A DNA stretch of 55,685 nucleotides from the NCBI RefSeq assembly GCF_900659615.1, contig NZ_CAACUY010000045.1:1-55685 (forward strand), given 5' to 3'. Both the position numbers and the translations under genes were made by a program. The notes below the pieces were generated by a model that did not search any database, was not told the origin of the DNA, and saw nothing but the letters and a program-made list of their open reading frames with translations. Of this stretch, positions 35,313 through 43,631 are shown piece after piece (the stretch's first letter is position 1; each line of letters begins with the position of its first letter). This DNA is from Actinomadura fibrosa (lineage in GTDB: Bacteria; Actinomycetota; Actinomycetes; Streptosporangiales; Streptosporangiaceae).

Positions 35313-36725
35313 ATGACGACCGTCGAGACGACCACGCGGGCCGCCGCGGCGCCACCGGCCACGGCCACGATCGCGGACACGCTCCGGATCGCCGGGGCGG
35401 TCCTCGCGCCGGCCCTCGCGCGGGGCGTGCTGGCGCGGCGCCCGCGCGCCGTGGCGCTCGCCGAGGCGGTGCAGGCCGACCGCGCGGCGGGACGGCTGCT
35501 CCAGCGGCTGCGGGCGCGGTACGGGCCGGGGCCGCTGCGGCTCGCCGTCCCGGGGCGCTCGTTCGCCGTGATCCTCTCGCCGCGCGACGTGGCGCGGGTG
35601 CTGACGGGCTCGCCCGAGCCGTTCGCGCTCGACTCGAAGGAGAAGCGCGCCGCGCTGGCCCACTTCCAGCCACACGGCGTGCTGGCGTCGCACGGCGCGG
35701 AGCGCGCCGACCGGCGCCGGTTCAACGAGGACGTCCTCGACACGCCGGACCCGGTGCACCGGCACGCCGCCGCGCTGCTCCCGAAGATCCGGGAGGAGGC
35801 GGACGGGCTGGTCGGCGCCGTCGCGCTCGCCGGCCGCCTGGACTGGGCGGACTTCCGGATGGCGTGGTGGCGGATGGTCCGGCGGGTCGTCCTCGGCGAC
35901 GCCGCCCGCGACGACTCGGAGCTCACCGACCTGCTCACCACGCTGCGGATGAACGCGAACTGGGCGTTCGCCCACCCGCGGCGCGCGGCGGTGCGGGCCG
36001 GGTTCTTCCGGCGGCTGCGCCGGTATCTCGCCGACCCGGACCCGGGCAGCCTGGCCGGGCTGATGGCCGCCGCGCCGAAGACGGACGCCACGGACCCCGA
36101 GAACCAGGTGCCGCAGTGGCTGTTCGCCTACGAGTCCACCGCGCTGGCGGCGTTCCGGACGCTGGCGCTGCTCGCGTCCCATCCCGAGCACGCCGAGCGC
36201 GCCCGCCGCGAGGCCGGGTCGGGCGACGCCGGCCTGCCGTTCCTGCGCGCGTGCGTGCAGGAGTCGGTGCGCCTGTGGCCCACGACCATGACGATCCTGC
36301 GCGACGCCACCCGGCCGACGGAGTGGGCGGGCGAGACCCTGCCCGCCGGGACCGGGTTCCTCGTCCACACGCCGTTCCTGCAACGCGACGACGAGACCCT
36401 GCCCTACGCCGACTCCTTCGCGCCCGGCATCTGGCTGGACGGCACGGCGGAGCGCGAGTGGGCGGTCGTGCCGTTCAGCGGCGGCCCGGGGGAGTGCCCG
36501 GGACGGAACCTGTCGCTGCTGTCGGCGAGCCATTTCACCGCGGCGCTGCTGCGCGCCTACGACCTGCGGCAGGACGCCGGCCTGCGCCCGTCCGCGGACC
36601 GGCCGCTGCCGCGCACGCTGAGCCCGTTCCGGCTGGGTTTCGACGCCCGGCCGCGCACCGACCGAACCGACCGAGACCGAACCGACCGAGACCGAGCCGA
36701 CCGGAAGCGAGGCGATGAGGGATGA
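35313..36725 (+). CDS. Cytochrome P450 with degenerate I-helix
   Basis: A 470-aa heme protein. The heme-binding loop is FSGGPGECPG with Cys395 as thiolate ligand; ExxR is Glu317-Arg320 in QESVRLWPT. The I-helix reads FAYESTA (Ala272-Thr276), where the usual acid of (A/G)Gx(D/E)T is Ser, so proton delivery would differ; some such P450s use peroxide. No membrane anchor; the C-terminus ends in a DRTDR repeat. First gene of an operon with an SDR (ATGA overlap) and a catalase-like gene, which suggests oxidation and peroxide handling. ATG has GGAAGGGG upstream. Substrate unknown. Confidence 0.93.
   Translation: MTTVETTTRAAAAPPATATIADTLRIAGAVLAPALARGVLARRPRAVALAEAVQADRAAGRLLQRLRARYGPGPLRLAVPGRSFAVILSPRDVARVLTGSPEPFALDSKEKRAALAHFQPHGVLASHGAERADRRRFNEDVLDTPDPVHRHAAALLPKIREEADGLVGAVALAGRLDWADFRMAWWRMVRRVVLGDAARDDSELTDLLTTLRMNANWAFAHPRRAAVRAGFFRRLRRYLADPDPGSLAGLMAAAPKTDATDPENQVPQWLFAYESTALAAFRTLALLASHPEHAERARREAGSGDAGLPFLRACVQESVRLWPTTMTILRDATRPTEWAGETLPAGTGFLVHTPFLQRDDETLPYADSFAPGIWLDGTAEREWAVVPFSGGPGECPGRNLSLLSASHFTAALLRAYDLRQDAGLRPSADRPLPRTLSPFRLGFDARPRTDRTDRDRTDRDRADRKRGDEG
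36663..36707 (+). repeat. 15-bp tandem repeat x 3 at the P450 C-terminus
   Basis: Three 15-bp units (36663-36677, 36678-36692, 36693-36707) based on CGAACCGACCGAGAC encode Arg-Thr-Asp-Arg-Asp-type repeats. They end 15 bp before the overlapped SDR start. Copy number may vary without breaking the frame, as each unit is five codons. Confidence 0.75.
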
Positions 36726-37519
36726 CCGAGCAGACCCGGCCGCTGGCCGTCGTGACCGGCGCGTCCAGCGGCATCGGACGCGAGCTGGCCGCGGAGTTCG
36801 CCCGCAACGGCTTCGACGTGGTCATGGCCGCGGAGGACGCGGGGATCGCGGAGGCGGCCCGCGCGATCGGCTACGGCGCCACGACGACGCCCGTGCGCGT
36901 CGACCTCGCGTCCCGCGCCGGCGTCGAGGAGCTGTACGCGGCGGTGCGGGCCGCCGGGCGCGCCCCGGCCGCGGTGGCGATCAACGCGGGCGTCGGTGTC
37001 GCCGGCGACTTCGCCCGCGACAACGACCTCGACGCGGAGCTGAACCTGATCAACCTGAACGTGGCGTCCGCCGTCCACTTGGCGAGGCTCGTCCTGCCCG
37101 ACATGATCGAGGCGGGTTCCGGCCGGGTGCTGTTCACCTCGTCGATCGCCGCGAGCGGGCCCGGCCCCTACCAGGCGACGTACGCGGCGTCCAAGGCGTT
37201 CCTGTACTCGTTCGCCCAGGCGCTGCGCCAGGAGCTGGGCGACACGGGCGTCACCGTGACCGCGCTGCTGCCGGGCCCGACGGAGACCGACTTCTTCGAC
37301 CGGGCCGGGCTCCAGGACACCAAGCTCGGCCAGATGGACAAGGACGACCCCGCCCAGGTGGCCCGCGAGGGCTTCGAGGCCCTCATGGCGGGCAAGGACC
37401 ACGTCGTCGCGGGTTCGTTCAAGAACAAGGCGCAGGTCGCCGGAGCCCGCGTCGTCCCGGACCCCCTCAAGGCGAAGGCGCAGGGCAAGCTCACCGAGCC
37501 CGGCTCCGCCGACGGCTGA
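36722..37519 (+). CDS. SDR family oxidoreductase (P450 operon)
   Basis: A 265-aa NAD(P)-dependent short-chain dehydrogenase. Rossmann motif VVTGASSGIG is near residues 10-19; the structural N-A-G element is INAGVGVAGDF; catalytic Ser is in FTSSIAAS and the YxxxK pair in YAASKAF. The start codon overlaps the P450 stop (ATGA), so translation is coupled, and the pair probably oxidises a substrate in sequence. C-terminal KGKLTEPGSA-like region is lysine-rich and may be flexible. Confidence 0.93.
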   Translation: MTEQTRPLAVVTGASSGIGRELAAEFARNGFDVVMAAEDAGIAEAARAIGYGATTTPVRVDLASRAGVEELYAAVRAAGRAPAAVAINAGVGVAGDFARDNDLDAELNLINLNVASAVHLARLVLPDMIEAGSGRVLFTSSIAASGPGPYQATYAASKAFLYSFAQALRQELGDTGVTVTALLPGPTETDFFDRAGLQDTKLGQMDKDDPAQVAREGFEALMAGKDHVVAGSFKNKAQVAGARVVPDPLKAKAQGKLTEPGSADG

Positions 37520-37554
37520 ACGTCCGCAAGGCACTTCCGGACCTGAGGAGACAC

Positions 37555-38334
37555 ATGACCGCGCAGGCCCCACGGACGGCCGGGCAGGAACCCGGCACCC
37601 GCACGGGTGCCCCCGGCCCCGGCGACTCCCAGCACGGCCGACCGGAGAAGGACTCCGACCCGTCGGACCTCGTGCGGCTGCCGTTCCGGCTCGCCGCCCG
37701 GCTGCGTCACGCACGGGCCTTCCACCCGATCGGCCGCAGCTACGACGGCACGCTCCGGATCACGCGGCCGGTCGGCGCGGACCTGCTCGGCGAGGGAAGC
37801 GAGCTGCCCGTGCACGTCCGCCTGTCGAAGGCGACCGGCATACCGGGCGGCCTGCCGGACGTCTTCGGCATCGCGGTGCGGATACCGGCCGGGGAGGGCG
37901 CGGTCGATCTACTGTTCGCCTCCTCCCGGACGGTGCCGGGCCTGCGGCACCTGCCGCTGCCGTGCCGGAGCTTCACCACCGGCCCCTACAGCACCCTCAT
38001 GCCGTACCGGCTCGGTGACCGGACCAGGATGCTCGGCCTGTTCCCGCACCCGGAGCGTCCCGGCCCCGCCTCACTCGACGAGCTGGACGACCTCGTGGCG
38101 CGGGAGCCGCTCGAATTCGTCTTCGCCGTCGCACCGCTGACCGGCCTCTGGGACGCCCACGGGATCCTCCGGGTGCACACGCACACCGCCGAGCGTGTCG
38201 GCGCCTTCGATCCCGAAGTGAACCGGCTGCCCGACCTGCGTCCCACCGGACCGTTGCAGACGGTCCGCGTCCTCGCCTACCAGGGCTCTCGCCAGGGACG
38301 GCACGCGCCGAGCCCGACCGACCCGCCCGCCTGA
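37555..38334 (+). CDS. Small catalase-superfamily protein (minicatalase/peroxidase-like)
   Basis: A 259-aa protein whose core aligns with catalase heme motifs: RAFHPIGRSYDG (Arg54, His57) resembles the distal RxxHxxGxxxxG of catalases and of catalase-related allene oxide synthase, and VRVLAYQG (Arg238-x3-Tyr242) resembles the proximal RxxxY ligand. Residues between (VRLSKATGIPGGLPDVFGIAVRIP) are typical of the small actinobacterial relatives often called phosphodiesterase. Known small members such as the M. avium homologue are organic-hydroperoxide peroxidases, but the true activity here is open. ATG has GAGGAG 5 nt upstream; 35 bp after the SDR. Confidence 0.8.
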   Translation: MTAQAPRTAGQEPGTRTGAPGPGDSQHGRPEKDSDPSDLVRLPFRLAARLRHARAFHPIGRSYDGTLRITRPVGADLLGEGSELPVHVRLSKATGIPGGLPDVFGIAVRIPAGEGAVDLLFASSRTVPGLRHLPLPCRSFTTGPYSTLMPYRLGDRTRMLGLFPHPERPGPASLDELDDLVAREPLEFVFAVAPLTGLWDAHGILRVHTHTAERVGAFDPEVNRLPDLRPTGPLQTVRVLAYQGSRQGRHAPSPTDPPA

Positions 38335-38355
38335 GCCCGGCCTCGGCCGTGTCTA

Positions 38356-39324
38356 TCAGACGGGCGCGCGGGCGGCGTCGTCGCGCCGGCTGCGGAACGT
38401 GCGGCGGTAGGCGTCGGGGGGCACGCCGACGGTGCGGTTGAAGTGGCGCCGCAGCGTCGCCGCGGTGCCCATGCCGGTGGCCTCGGCGATCGCGTCCACG
38501 CTGTCGTCCGTCGTCTCCAGGAGCTCCTGGGCCCGGCGGATCCGCTGGGTCAGCAGCCACTGCAACGGCGTCGTCCCCGCCACGGACCGGAAGTGGCGGC
38601 CGAGGTGGCGCGAGCTCATGTTCGCCCGGCGGGCCAGGTCGTCCACCGTCAGCGGCTCGTCCAGCCGCTGGACGGCCCACGCGAGCAGGTCGCTCAGCGG
38701 ATGCGCCCGCGGCTCGGGGACGGGCGCGGCGACGAACTGCGCCTGCCCGCCGGGCCGGTGCGGCGGGACGACCAGCTTCCGGGCGACCGCGTTGGCGATC
38801 ACCGAGCCGTGGTCGCGGCGGACGAGGTGCAGGCACAGGTCCATCGCGGCGGCCTTGCCCGCGGAGGTGAGCACGTCGCCCTCGTCGACGTAGAGGACGT
38901 CCGGATCGACCTCGACGCGGGGGTAGCGGGCGGCCAGCGCCTCGCTGTGCAGCCAGTGGGTGGTGGCGCGCCGCCCGTCCAGCAGCCCGGCGGCGGCCAG
39001 CACGAAGGCGCCCGTGCAGAGGGACGCGACCCTCGCGCCCGCCTCGTGGGCCGCGCGGACGGCGTCCACGAGGTCGGCGGGCGGGTCCGTGTCGGGCTCG
39101 GCCCAGCCCGGGACGATCACCGTGGACGCCCGCGCGAGCCGGTCGAGTCCGGCGTCGGGTTCGAGCAGGAAGCGCCCGTCGGCCCGCACGGGGCCGGCCC
39201 CGCAGACGACGAGCTCGTACCAGTGCTCGACCGGAACCGGGGGAAGGGTGCTGAACAGCTCGAATGCCAGGGCCATCTCGAAGTGGAGGATCCCGTCGGC
39301 GATGGCCACCGCGACGTCGCTCAC
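38356..39324 (-). CDS. GlxA-type regulator (DJ-1/PfpI plus AraC domain)
   Basis: A 322-aa regulator with an N-terminal DJ-1/PfpI-type amidotransferase-like domain (VIVPGWAEPDTDPP; VASLCTGAFVLAAAGLLDGRRATTHW) and a C-terminal AraC DNA-binding domain (LARRANMSSRHLGRHFRSVAGTTPLQWLLTQRIRRAQELL). The Cys-Thr-Gly-Ala in the nucleophile elbow is present. The start is set at GTG 39324 because TACACT lies 7 nt upstream (39332-39337); upstream ATGs at 39342/39345 would extend it. It is divergent from the saccharopine-dehydrogenase-like gene, 98 bp apart, its probable target. Confidence 0.9.
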   Translation of the reverse strand: MSDVAVAIADGILHFEMALAFELFSTLPPVPVEHWYELVVCGAGPVRADGRFLLEPDAGLDRLARASTVIVPGWAEPDTDPPADLVDAVRAAHEAGARVASLCTGAFVLAAAGLLDGRRATTHWLHSEALAARYPRVEVDPDVLYVDEGDVLTSAGKAAAMDLCLHLVRRDHGSVIANAVARKLVVPPHRPGGQAQFVAAPVPEPRAHPLSDLLAWAVQRLDEPLTVDDLARRANMSSRHLGRHFRSVAGTTPLQWLLTQRIRRAQELLETTDDSVDAIAEATGMGTAATLRRHFNRTVGVPPDAYRRTFRSRRDDAARAPV

Positions 39325-39422
39325 GTCCGAAAGTGTACGCATCATGTCGTTCCGGACGCTCGCGCGGGGGTGCGGGCGACCGCCACGATGTCCGTGTGAG
39401 CGCAGCTGACAAGGGAGAACTG

Positions 39423-40469
39423 ATGGCGACGGGATCTGTGGTGGCGGTCTACGGGGCGTACGGGCACACCGGCCGCTTCGTCGTCGCGGAACTGCTGGAG
39501 CGCGGGTTCGTGCCCGTCCTGGTCGGCCGCGACCCGGAGAAGGTCGCCGCTCTGGCGGCGTCGTACCCGGACCTCGACGCCCGGCCGGCGCCGGTCGACG
39601 ACCCCGCGGCGCTGGACCGCGCGCTCGCCGGCGCCGACGCGGTGATCAACTGCGCGGGGCCGTTCGCCGACACGGCCGCCCCCGTGATCGAGGCGGCGCT
39701 GCGCGCCGGGATCCCCTACGTGGACGTCGCCGCCGAGATCGAGGCGAACGCCGACACGTTCGCGCTGTTCGCCGGCCGGGCCCGCGCCGCGGGCGCCGTG
39801 GTCGTCCCCGCGATGGCCTTCTACGGCGGGCTCGGCGACCTGCTCGCCACCGCCGCGATGGGCGACTGGACCGAGGCCGACCGGGTCGAGGTGGCGTACG
39901 GCCTGGACAGCTGGCACCCCACGCCCGGGACGCGCGCCGCGGGCAAGGTCTCCCACCGGCGGCGGGACGGCCGGCGCGTCCGCTACGCGGGCGGCCGGCT
40001 GGAGTACCGCGACGACGAGCAGCCGGTCCGCACGTGGTTCTTCCCCGAGCCGGTGGGCGCCCGCGACGTCATCGGGGAGTTCTCCATGGCCGACATCGTG
40101 ACGGTCCCCAGCCACGTGCGCGTGCCCGAGGTGTGCACGTACATGACCGTCGAGGCGGCCCGGGACATCGCCTCCCCGGACACGTCGGCGCCCGTCCCGG
40201 CCGACGACAGCGGCCGGTCCGCGCAGTCGTTCCTCGTGGACGTCGTCGTGCGGCGGGGCACGGCCGAGCGGTGGGCCACCGCGCGCGGCCGGGACATCTA
40301 CGCCGTCACCGCGCCGCTCGCCGTGGAGGCCGTCGACCGCGTCCTCACCGGCCGGACCCGGGCCGTCGGGGTCGTGTCGGCGGGCGAGGCCTTCGACGCG
40401 GCGGACTTCCTCAAGGCGCTGTCCCCGCACATCACGGTCGACTTCGACCCCCGCCCCCGCACCGCCTGA
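39423..40469 (+). CDS. Saccharopine dehydrogenase-like NAD(P)-binding protein
   Basis: A 348-aa protein with an N-terminal Rossmann fold of the saccharopine dehydrogenase type: VVAVYGAYGHTGRFVVAELLERG, VLVGRDPEKV, AGADAVINCAGPFADTAAPVIEAAL, and YVDVAAEIEAN. The rest (residues ~150-348) has the second domain of this trans-acting enoyl reductase-like class (KALSPHITVDFDPRP end). The usual partner, a lysine biosynthesis role, does not apply; the substrate is unknown. ATG 39423 has GGGAG about 7 nt upstream; a longer GTG start at 39396 is less likely. Confidence 0.85.
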   Translation: MATGSVVAVYGAYGHTGRFVVAELLERGFVPVLVGRDPEKVAALAASYPDLDARPAPVDDPAALDRALAGADAVINCAGPFADTAAPVIEAALRAGIPYVDVAAEIEANADTFALFAGRARAAGAVVVPAMAFYGGLGDLLATAAMGDWTEADRVEVAYGLDSWHPTPGTRAAGKVSHRRRDGRRVRYAGGRLEYRDDEQPVRTWFFPEPVGARDVIGEFSMADIVTVPSHVRVPEVCTYMTVEAARDIASPDTSAPVPADDSGRSAQSFLVDVVVRRGTAERWATARGRDIYAVTAPLAVEAVDRVLTGRTRAVGVVSAGEAFDAADFLKALSPHITVDFDPRPRTA

Positions 40470-40477
40470 CGACCGCT

Positions 40478-40498
40478 CCGGCCGCGCCCCCCGGCCGG
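40478..40498. terminator. Convergent hairpin
   Basis: CCGGCCG (40478-40484) and CGGCCGG (40492-40498) form a 7-bp stem with a 7-nt C-rich loop between two convergent genes' stops (40469 and 40512). It is a likely two-way terminator. Confidence 0.6.
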
Positions 40499-40511
40499 GC
40501 GGCCCGGCGGG

Positions 40512-41927
40512 TCAGCCGCGGTAGGTCTCCAGCAGGCGGAGCCACACCTCGCTGAGCGTGGGATACGACGGGACGGCGTGCCACAGGCGGGAGAGGGGGA
40601 CCTCGGCGGTGACCGCGATCGTGGCGGAGTGGAGCAGTTCGGCCACGCCCGGCCCGACGAAGGTGACGCCGAGGAGCGTCTCGCGGTCGAGGTCCACCAC
40701 GGCGCGGGCCTGGCCCTGGTAGCCGTCGGCGTAGAGCGCGGCGCCCGCCACGTCGCCGATCGCGTAGTCGACCGCCCGCACCCGGTGCCCGGCGCGCTCC
40801 GCCTCCGCCAGGGTGAGGCCGACGGACGCCGCCTCGGGATCGGTGAAGACGACCTGCGGGACGCCCCGCTCGTCCGCCGTGGCGACGCTGCGTCCCCAGT
40901 CGGCGGTGTCGAGCTCCCGCCCGGCGGCGCGGTCGGCGATCGCCGTACCGAAGATCCGCCCCTGGTACTTGCCCTGGTGGGTCAGCAGCGCGCGGCCGTT
41001 GACGTCCCCGGCCGCGTACAGCCACCCGTCCGCGACGCCGGTCGCGCGCCCGGTGGAGTCGACCTCGATCGGCCGGCCCGGCTCCAGGCCGACCGTCTCC
41101 ACGCCCAGGTCCTCGGTCGCCGGGACCCGGCCGGTGGCGAACAGGACCTCGTCGGCGGTCACGGTCCCGCCGCCGTCCAGCGTCAGCGTCACCTCGCCGT
41201 CGCGGCGCGCCTCGGTCACGGACACGCCGAACCGCACGTCCACGCCCGACTCCCGGAGCCCGCCGGCCACCAGCTCCCCGGCGAACGGCTCCATCCGCGG
41301 CAGCAGCCGCGACCCGCGCACGAGCAGGACGACCTCGCTGCCCAGCGCGCGCCAGGCCGTGGCCATCTCGCACGCCACGACGCCGCCGCCGACGACGGCG
41401 AGCCGCGGCGGGACCTGCTTGGACGCCGTCGCCTCGCGGCTGGTCCAGGGACGGACCTCGGCCAGCCCGGGCAGGTCGGGCAGCGCCGCGCGGGTGCCCG
41501 TGCACACGGCGACGGCGTGGCGGGCGGTCAGGACGCGCTGCCCGCCGTCCGGGGTCTCCACGGCGACGCGCTTCGGCCCGTCCAGCCGCCCGCGGCCGCG
41601 CACCAGGACGAGCCCGGCGCCTTCAAGCCACTTGACCTGGCCGTCGTCCTTCCAGTTCGAGGTGAAGCCGTCCCGGCGCTTCAGGACCTCCGCCGCGTCC
41701 AGCGGCCCGGTGACCGCCTCGCGGGAGCCCGCGACGCGCCGCGCGTCCGCCAGCGCGGCGGCCGGGCGCAGCAGCGCCTTGCTCGGCATGCACGCCCAGT
41801 ACGAGCACTCCCCGCCGACCAGCTCGGCCTCCACGACCGCCACGCTCAGCCCGCCGGCGTGCGCCCGCTCCGCCAGGTTCTCGCCCGTCGGCCCGGCCCC
41901 CACCACCACGACATCGAACTCGTCCAT
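40512..41927 (-). CDS. Pyridine nucleotide-disulfide oxidoreductase
   Basis: A 471-aa flavoprotein of the lipoamide dehydrogenase/mercuric reductase type. FAD is bound at VVVVGAGPTGENLAERA; the redox-active disulfide is Cys41/Cys46 in GGECSYWACMPSK, a variant of the usual GGTCxNxGCxPSK. The NAD(P) site is RLAVVGGGVVACEMATAWRALG. FAD-binding CxxGD block: GWLYAAGDVNG. The C-terminal dimer interface has HAVPSYPTLSE with the active His and Glu. Likely a cytosolic disulfide or quinone reductase; partner unknown. ATG has GGAAGAGGG 5 nt upstream. Divergent from the flavin monooxygenase, 172 bp. Confidence 0.9.
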   Translation of the reverse strand: MDEFDVVVVGAGPTGENLAERAHAGGLSVAVVEAELVGGECSYWACMPSKALLRPAAALADARRVAGSREAVTGPLDAAEVLKRRDGFTSNWKDDGQVKWLEGAGLVLVRGRGRLDGPKRVAVETPDGGQRVLTARHAVAVCTGTRAALPDLPGLAEVRPWTSREATASKQVPPRLAVVGGGVVACEMATAWRALGSEVVLLVRGSRLLPRMEPFAGELVAGGLRESGVDVRFGVSVTEARRDGEVTLTLDGGGTVTADEVLFATGRVPATEDLGVETVGLEPGRPIEVDSTGRATGVADGWLYAAGDVNGRALLTHQGKYQGRIFGTAIADRAAGRELDTADWGRSVATADERGVPQVVFTDPEAASVGLTLAEAERAGHRVRAVDYAIGDVAGAALYADGYQGQARAVVDLDRETLLGVTFVGPGVAELLHSATIAVTAEVPLSRLWHAVPSYPTLSEVWLRLLETYRG

Positions 41928-42041
41928 GACGCCCTCTTCCTGATCGTCCCGCCCCTGTCCTCCCTGCATCCTCCCGGACGGCACGCCCTCCCGGCGCCGG
42001 GGGCGCGCCACGGCGCGGAGACCGTCCCGCGCCGGGGGCTG

Positions 42042-42090
42042 TTGACCCGGCGGGCGCTGGATCATACATTCACTCACAATCTGTATGAAT
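42042..42090 (+). promoter_or_regulatory. Sigma-70 promoter overlapped by a TetR-type dyad
   Basis: TTGACC (42042-42047), 17 bp, TACATT (42065-42070) is the clearest sigma-70-like promoter in the window and drives the monooxygenase (start 42100). A dyad covers the start region: CATACA (42063-42068) with TGTATG (42082-42087), and ATTCA with TGAAT around it. It overlaps the -10 box, as TetR operators do. The TetR encoded last in this operon (44767-45384) is the likely binder. Confidence 0.7.
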
Positions 42091-42099
42091 GGAGGCGGC

Positions 42100-43617
42100 A
42101 TGCGGGGACGGACGGCCGTGGTGCTCGGCGGCAGCGTGGCGGGGCTGTGCGCCGCGGGAGTGCTCGCGGAGCACTTCGACGAGGTGGTCGTCCTGGAGCG
42201 GGATCGGCTGCCGCCCGACGCCCAGCACCGCCGGGGCGTCCCGCAGAGCAAGCACCCGCACTTCCTCCTCAACTCCGGCCGGCGCGCGATCGGGAAGATC
42301 TATCCCGGGTTCGAGGAGGCGCTGATCGCCGCGGGCGGGATGCACCTGATGCCGTCCATGGACGCGGCGTACTGCGAGAACGACGGCTGGGCTCCGCGCA
42401 AGCAGGGCTCGATGACGATGGTCTACAGCTCCCGGGTGCTGATCGAGCGGGTCCTGCGCGAGCGGGCCCGCGCGCTGCCCGCCGTCGACATCCGCGAGGG
42501 CGTGACCGTCACCGGCCTCCGCTGCACCGGAGGCGGCACCGCGCGCGGGCGCGTCGAGGGGGTCGAGTACCGCACCGCCGACGGCGACGGCCACCTGGCC
42601 GCCGACCTCGTCGTGGACGCCCTCGGACGCGGCTCCTCGGTCGCCGACTGGCTCGGCGCGGCGGGCTGGGCCGCGCCGCCGGAGAGGACCCTCGACGCCA
42701 AGGTCACCTACACCTCCCGCTGGTACGACCTGCCCCCGGCCGGCGACCGTCCCGCGTCGTGGTGGTGGAAGCACCTCGTCGTCACGCCGACCCAGGACAC
42801 CGGCGACCACCCCGAGGAGCACGAGTTCCTCAGCAACTTCTTCCCCATCGAAGGCGACCGCGCCATCGTCTGCATGGGGTCCTGGGGCCTGCGGATGCCC
42901 CGCGACGCCGCCGCGTTCGAGGCCGCGGCGGACCGCGTGCGGGCCACCGCCTTCGGCCGCGCCACCCGCGCCTGCACGCCGACGTCCGAGGTGCACGTGA
43001 CCCGCTCGACCGGCAACAAGTGGCGCCGCTACGACCTGCTGGACGCGCCCCCGGCCGGGCTCGTCTGCGTCGGCGACTCGATCTGCGCCTTCAACCCGTT
43101 CTACGCGCAGGGGATGAGCTCGGCCGCCCGCTCCGCGCTCATCCTCGGCGAGACCTTCCGCGCCCACGGCGGCACCGGGCCCGCGTTCGTCCGCGCGTTC
43201 CTCGACCGGCAGAAGACGTCCCTCGACGTGCCCTGGATGCTCGCGATGGCCCGCGACCAGGCCTACGACTTCGCCACCGGCACCGAGGTCGCCCCCGCCT
43301 GGCGCCGCAGGCTGGCCGCCCGGCTGAGCTGGCCGGTCTTCAACGCGATCAACGCCGCGAGCCGCGAGGACGCCTACGTCGAGCGGACATTCGCCGAGGT
43401 GTTCAACCTCGACACGTCGCTCCGCGAGATGGCCGCCGACCCGCGGTTCTGGTTCGGCATCGTCTGCTACAAGGTGCGGCAGCGGCTCGGCCGCACCGTC
43501 GTCCCCGGCGGGTTCGACGAGCGCCGCGACCCGCCCGGCACCGACTACACCGGCTATACCGGACGGGCGGGCGCGCCCCCCGCCGGCACCGGCCGCGACG
43601 ACCTCGTCCAAGCCTGA
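42100..43617 (+). CDS. FAD-dependent monooxygenase/oxidoreductase
   Basis: A 505-aa flavoenzyme with N-terminal dinucleotide motif VVLGGSVAGLCAAGVL and VVVLERD. It has ADLVVDALGRGSSVADWLG (second FAD motif, DG-type) and LVCVGDSICAFNPFYAQGMSSA (GD motif contacting FAD). It is of the PHBH-like FAD-dependent monooxygenase class, but there is no firm substrate motif; relatives act in secondary metabolism or degradation. ATG 42100 has GGAGG 4 nt upstream; the ATG at 42085 is an in-frame alternative lying in the operator. First gene of a three-gene operon. Confidence 0.88.
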   Translation: MRGRTAVVLGGSVAGLCAAGVLAEHFDEVVVLERDRLPPDAQHRRGVPQSKHPHFLLNSGRRAIGKIYPGFEEALIAAGGMHLMPSMDAAYCENDGWAPRKQGSMTMVYSSRVLIERVLRERARALPAVDIREGVTVTGLRCTGGGTARGRVEGVEYRTADGDGHLAADLVVDALGRGSSVADWLGAAGWAAPPERTLDAKVTYTSRWYDLPPAGDRPASWWWKHLVVTPTQDTGDHPEEHEFLSNFFPIEGDRAIVCMGSWGLRMPRDAAAFEAAADRVRATAFGRATRACTPTSEVHVTRSTGNKWRRYDLLDAPPAGLVCVGDSICAFNPFYAQGMSSAARSALILGETFRAHGGTGPAFVRAFLDRQKTSLDVPWMLAMARDQAYDFATGTEVAPAWRRRLAARLSWPVFNAINAASREDAYVERTFAEVFNLDTSLREMAADPRFWFGIVCYKVRQRLGRTVVPGGFDERRDPPGTDYTGYTGRAGAPPAGTGRDDLVQA

Positions 43618-43631
43618 CCGGAGAGCGGACC

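Noticed and set aside
36722..37519. The second SDR as a duplicate of the 2507-3250 SDR
   Set aside because: They share only family motifs and differ in length and C-terminus, so no recent duplication is supported.
38335..38375. GCCCG/CGGGC pair between the minicatalase and GlxA genes
   Set aside because: Five-base pairing over a 20-nt loop is expected by chance in GC-rich DNA.
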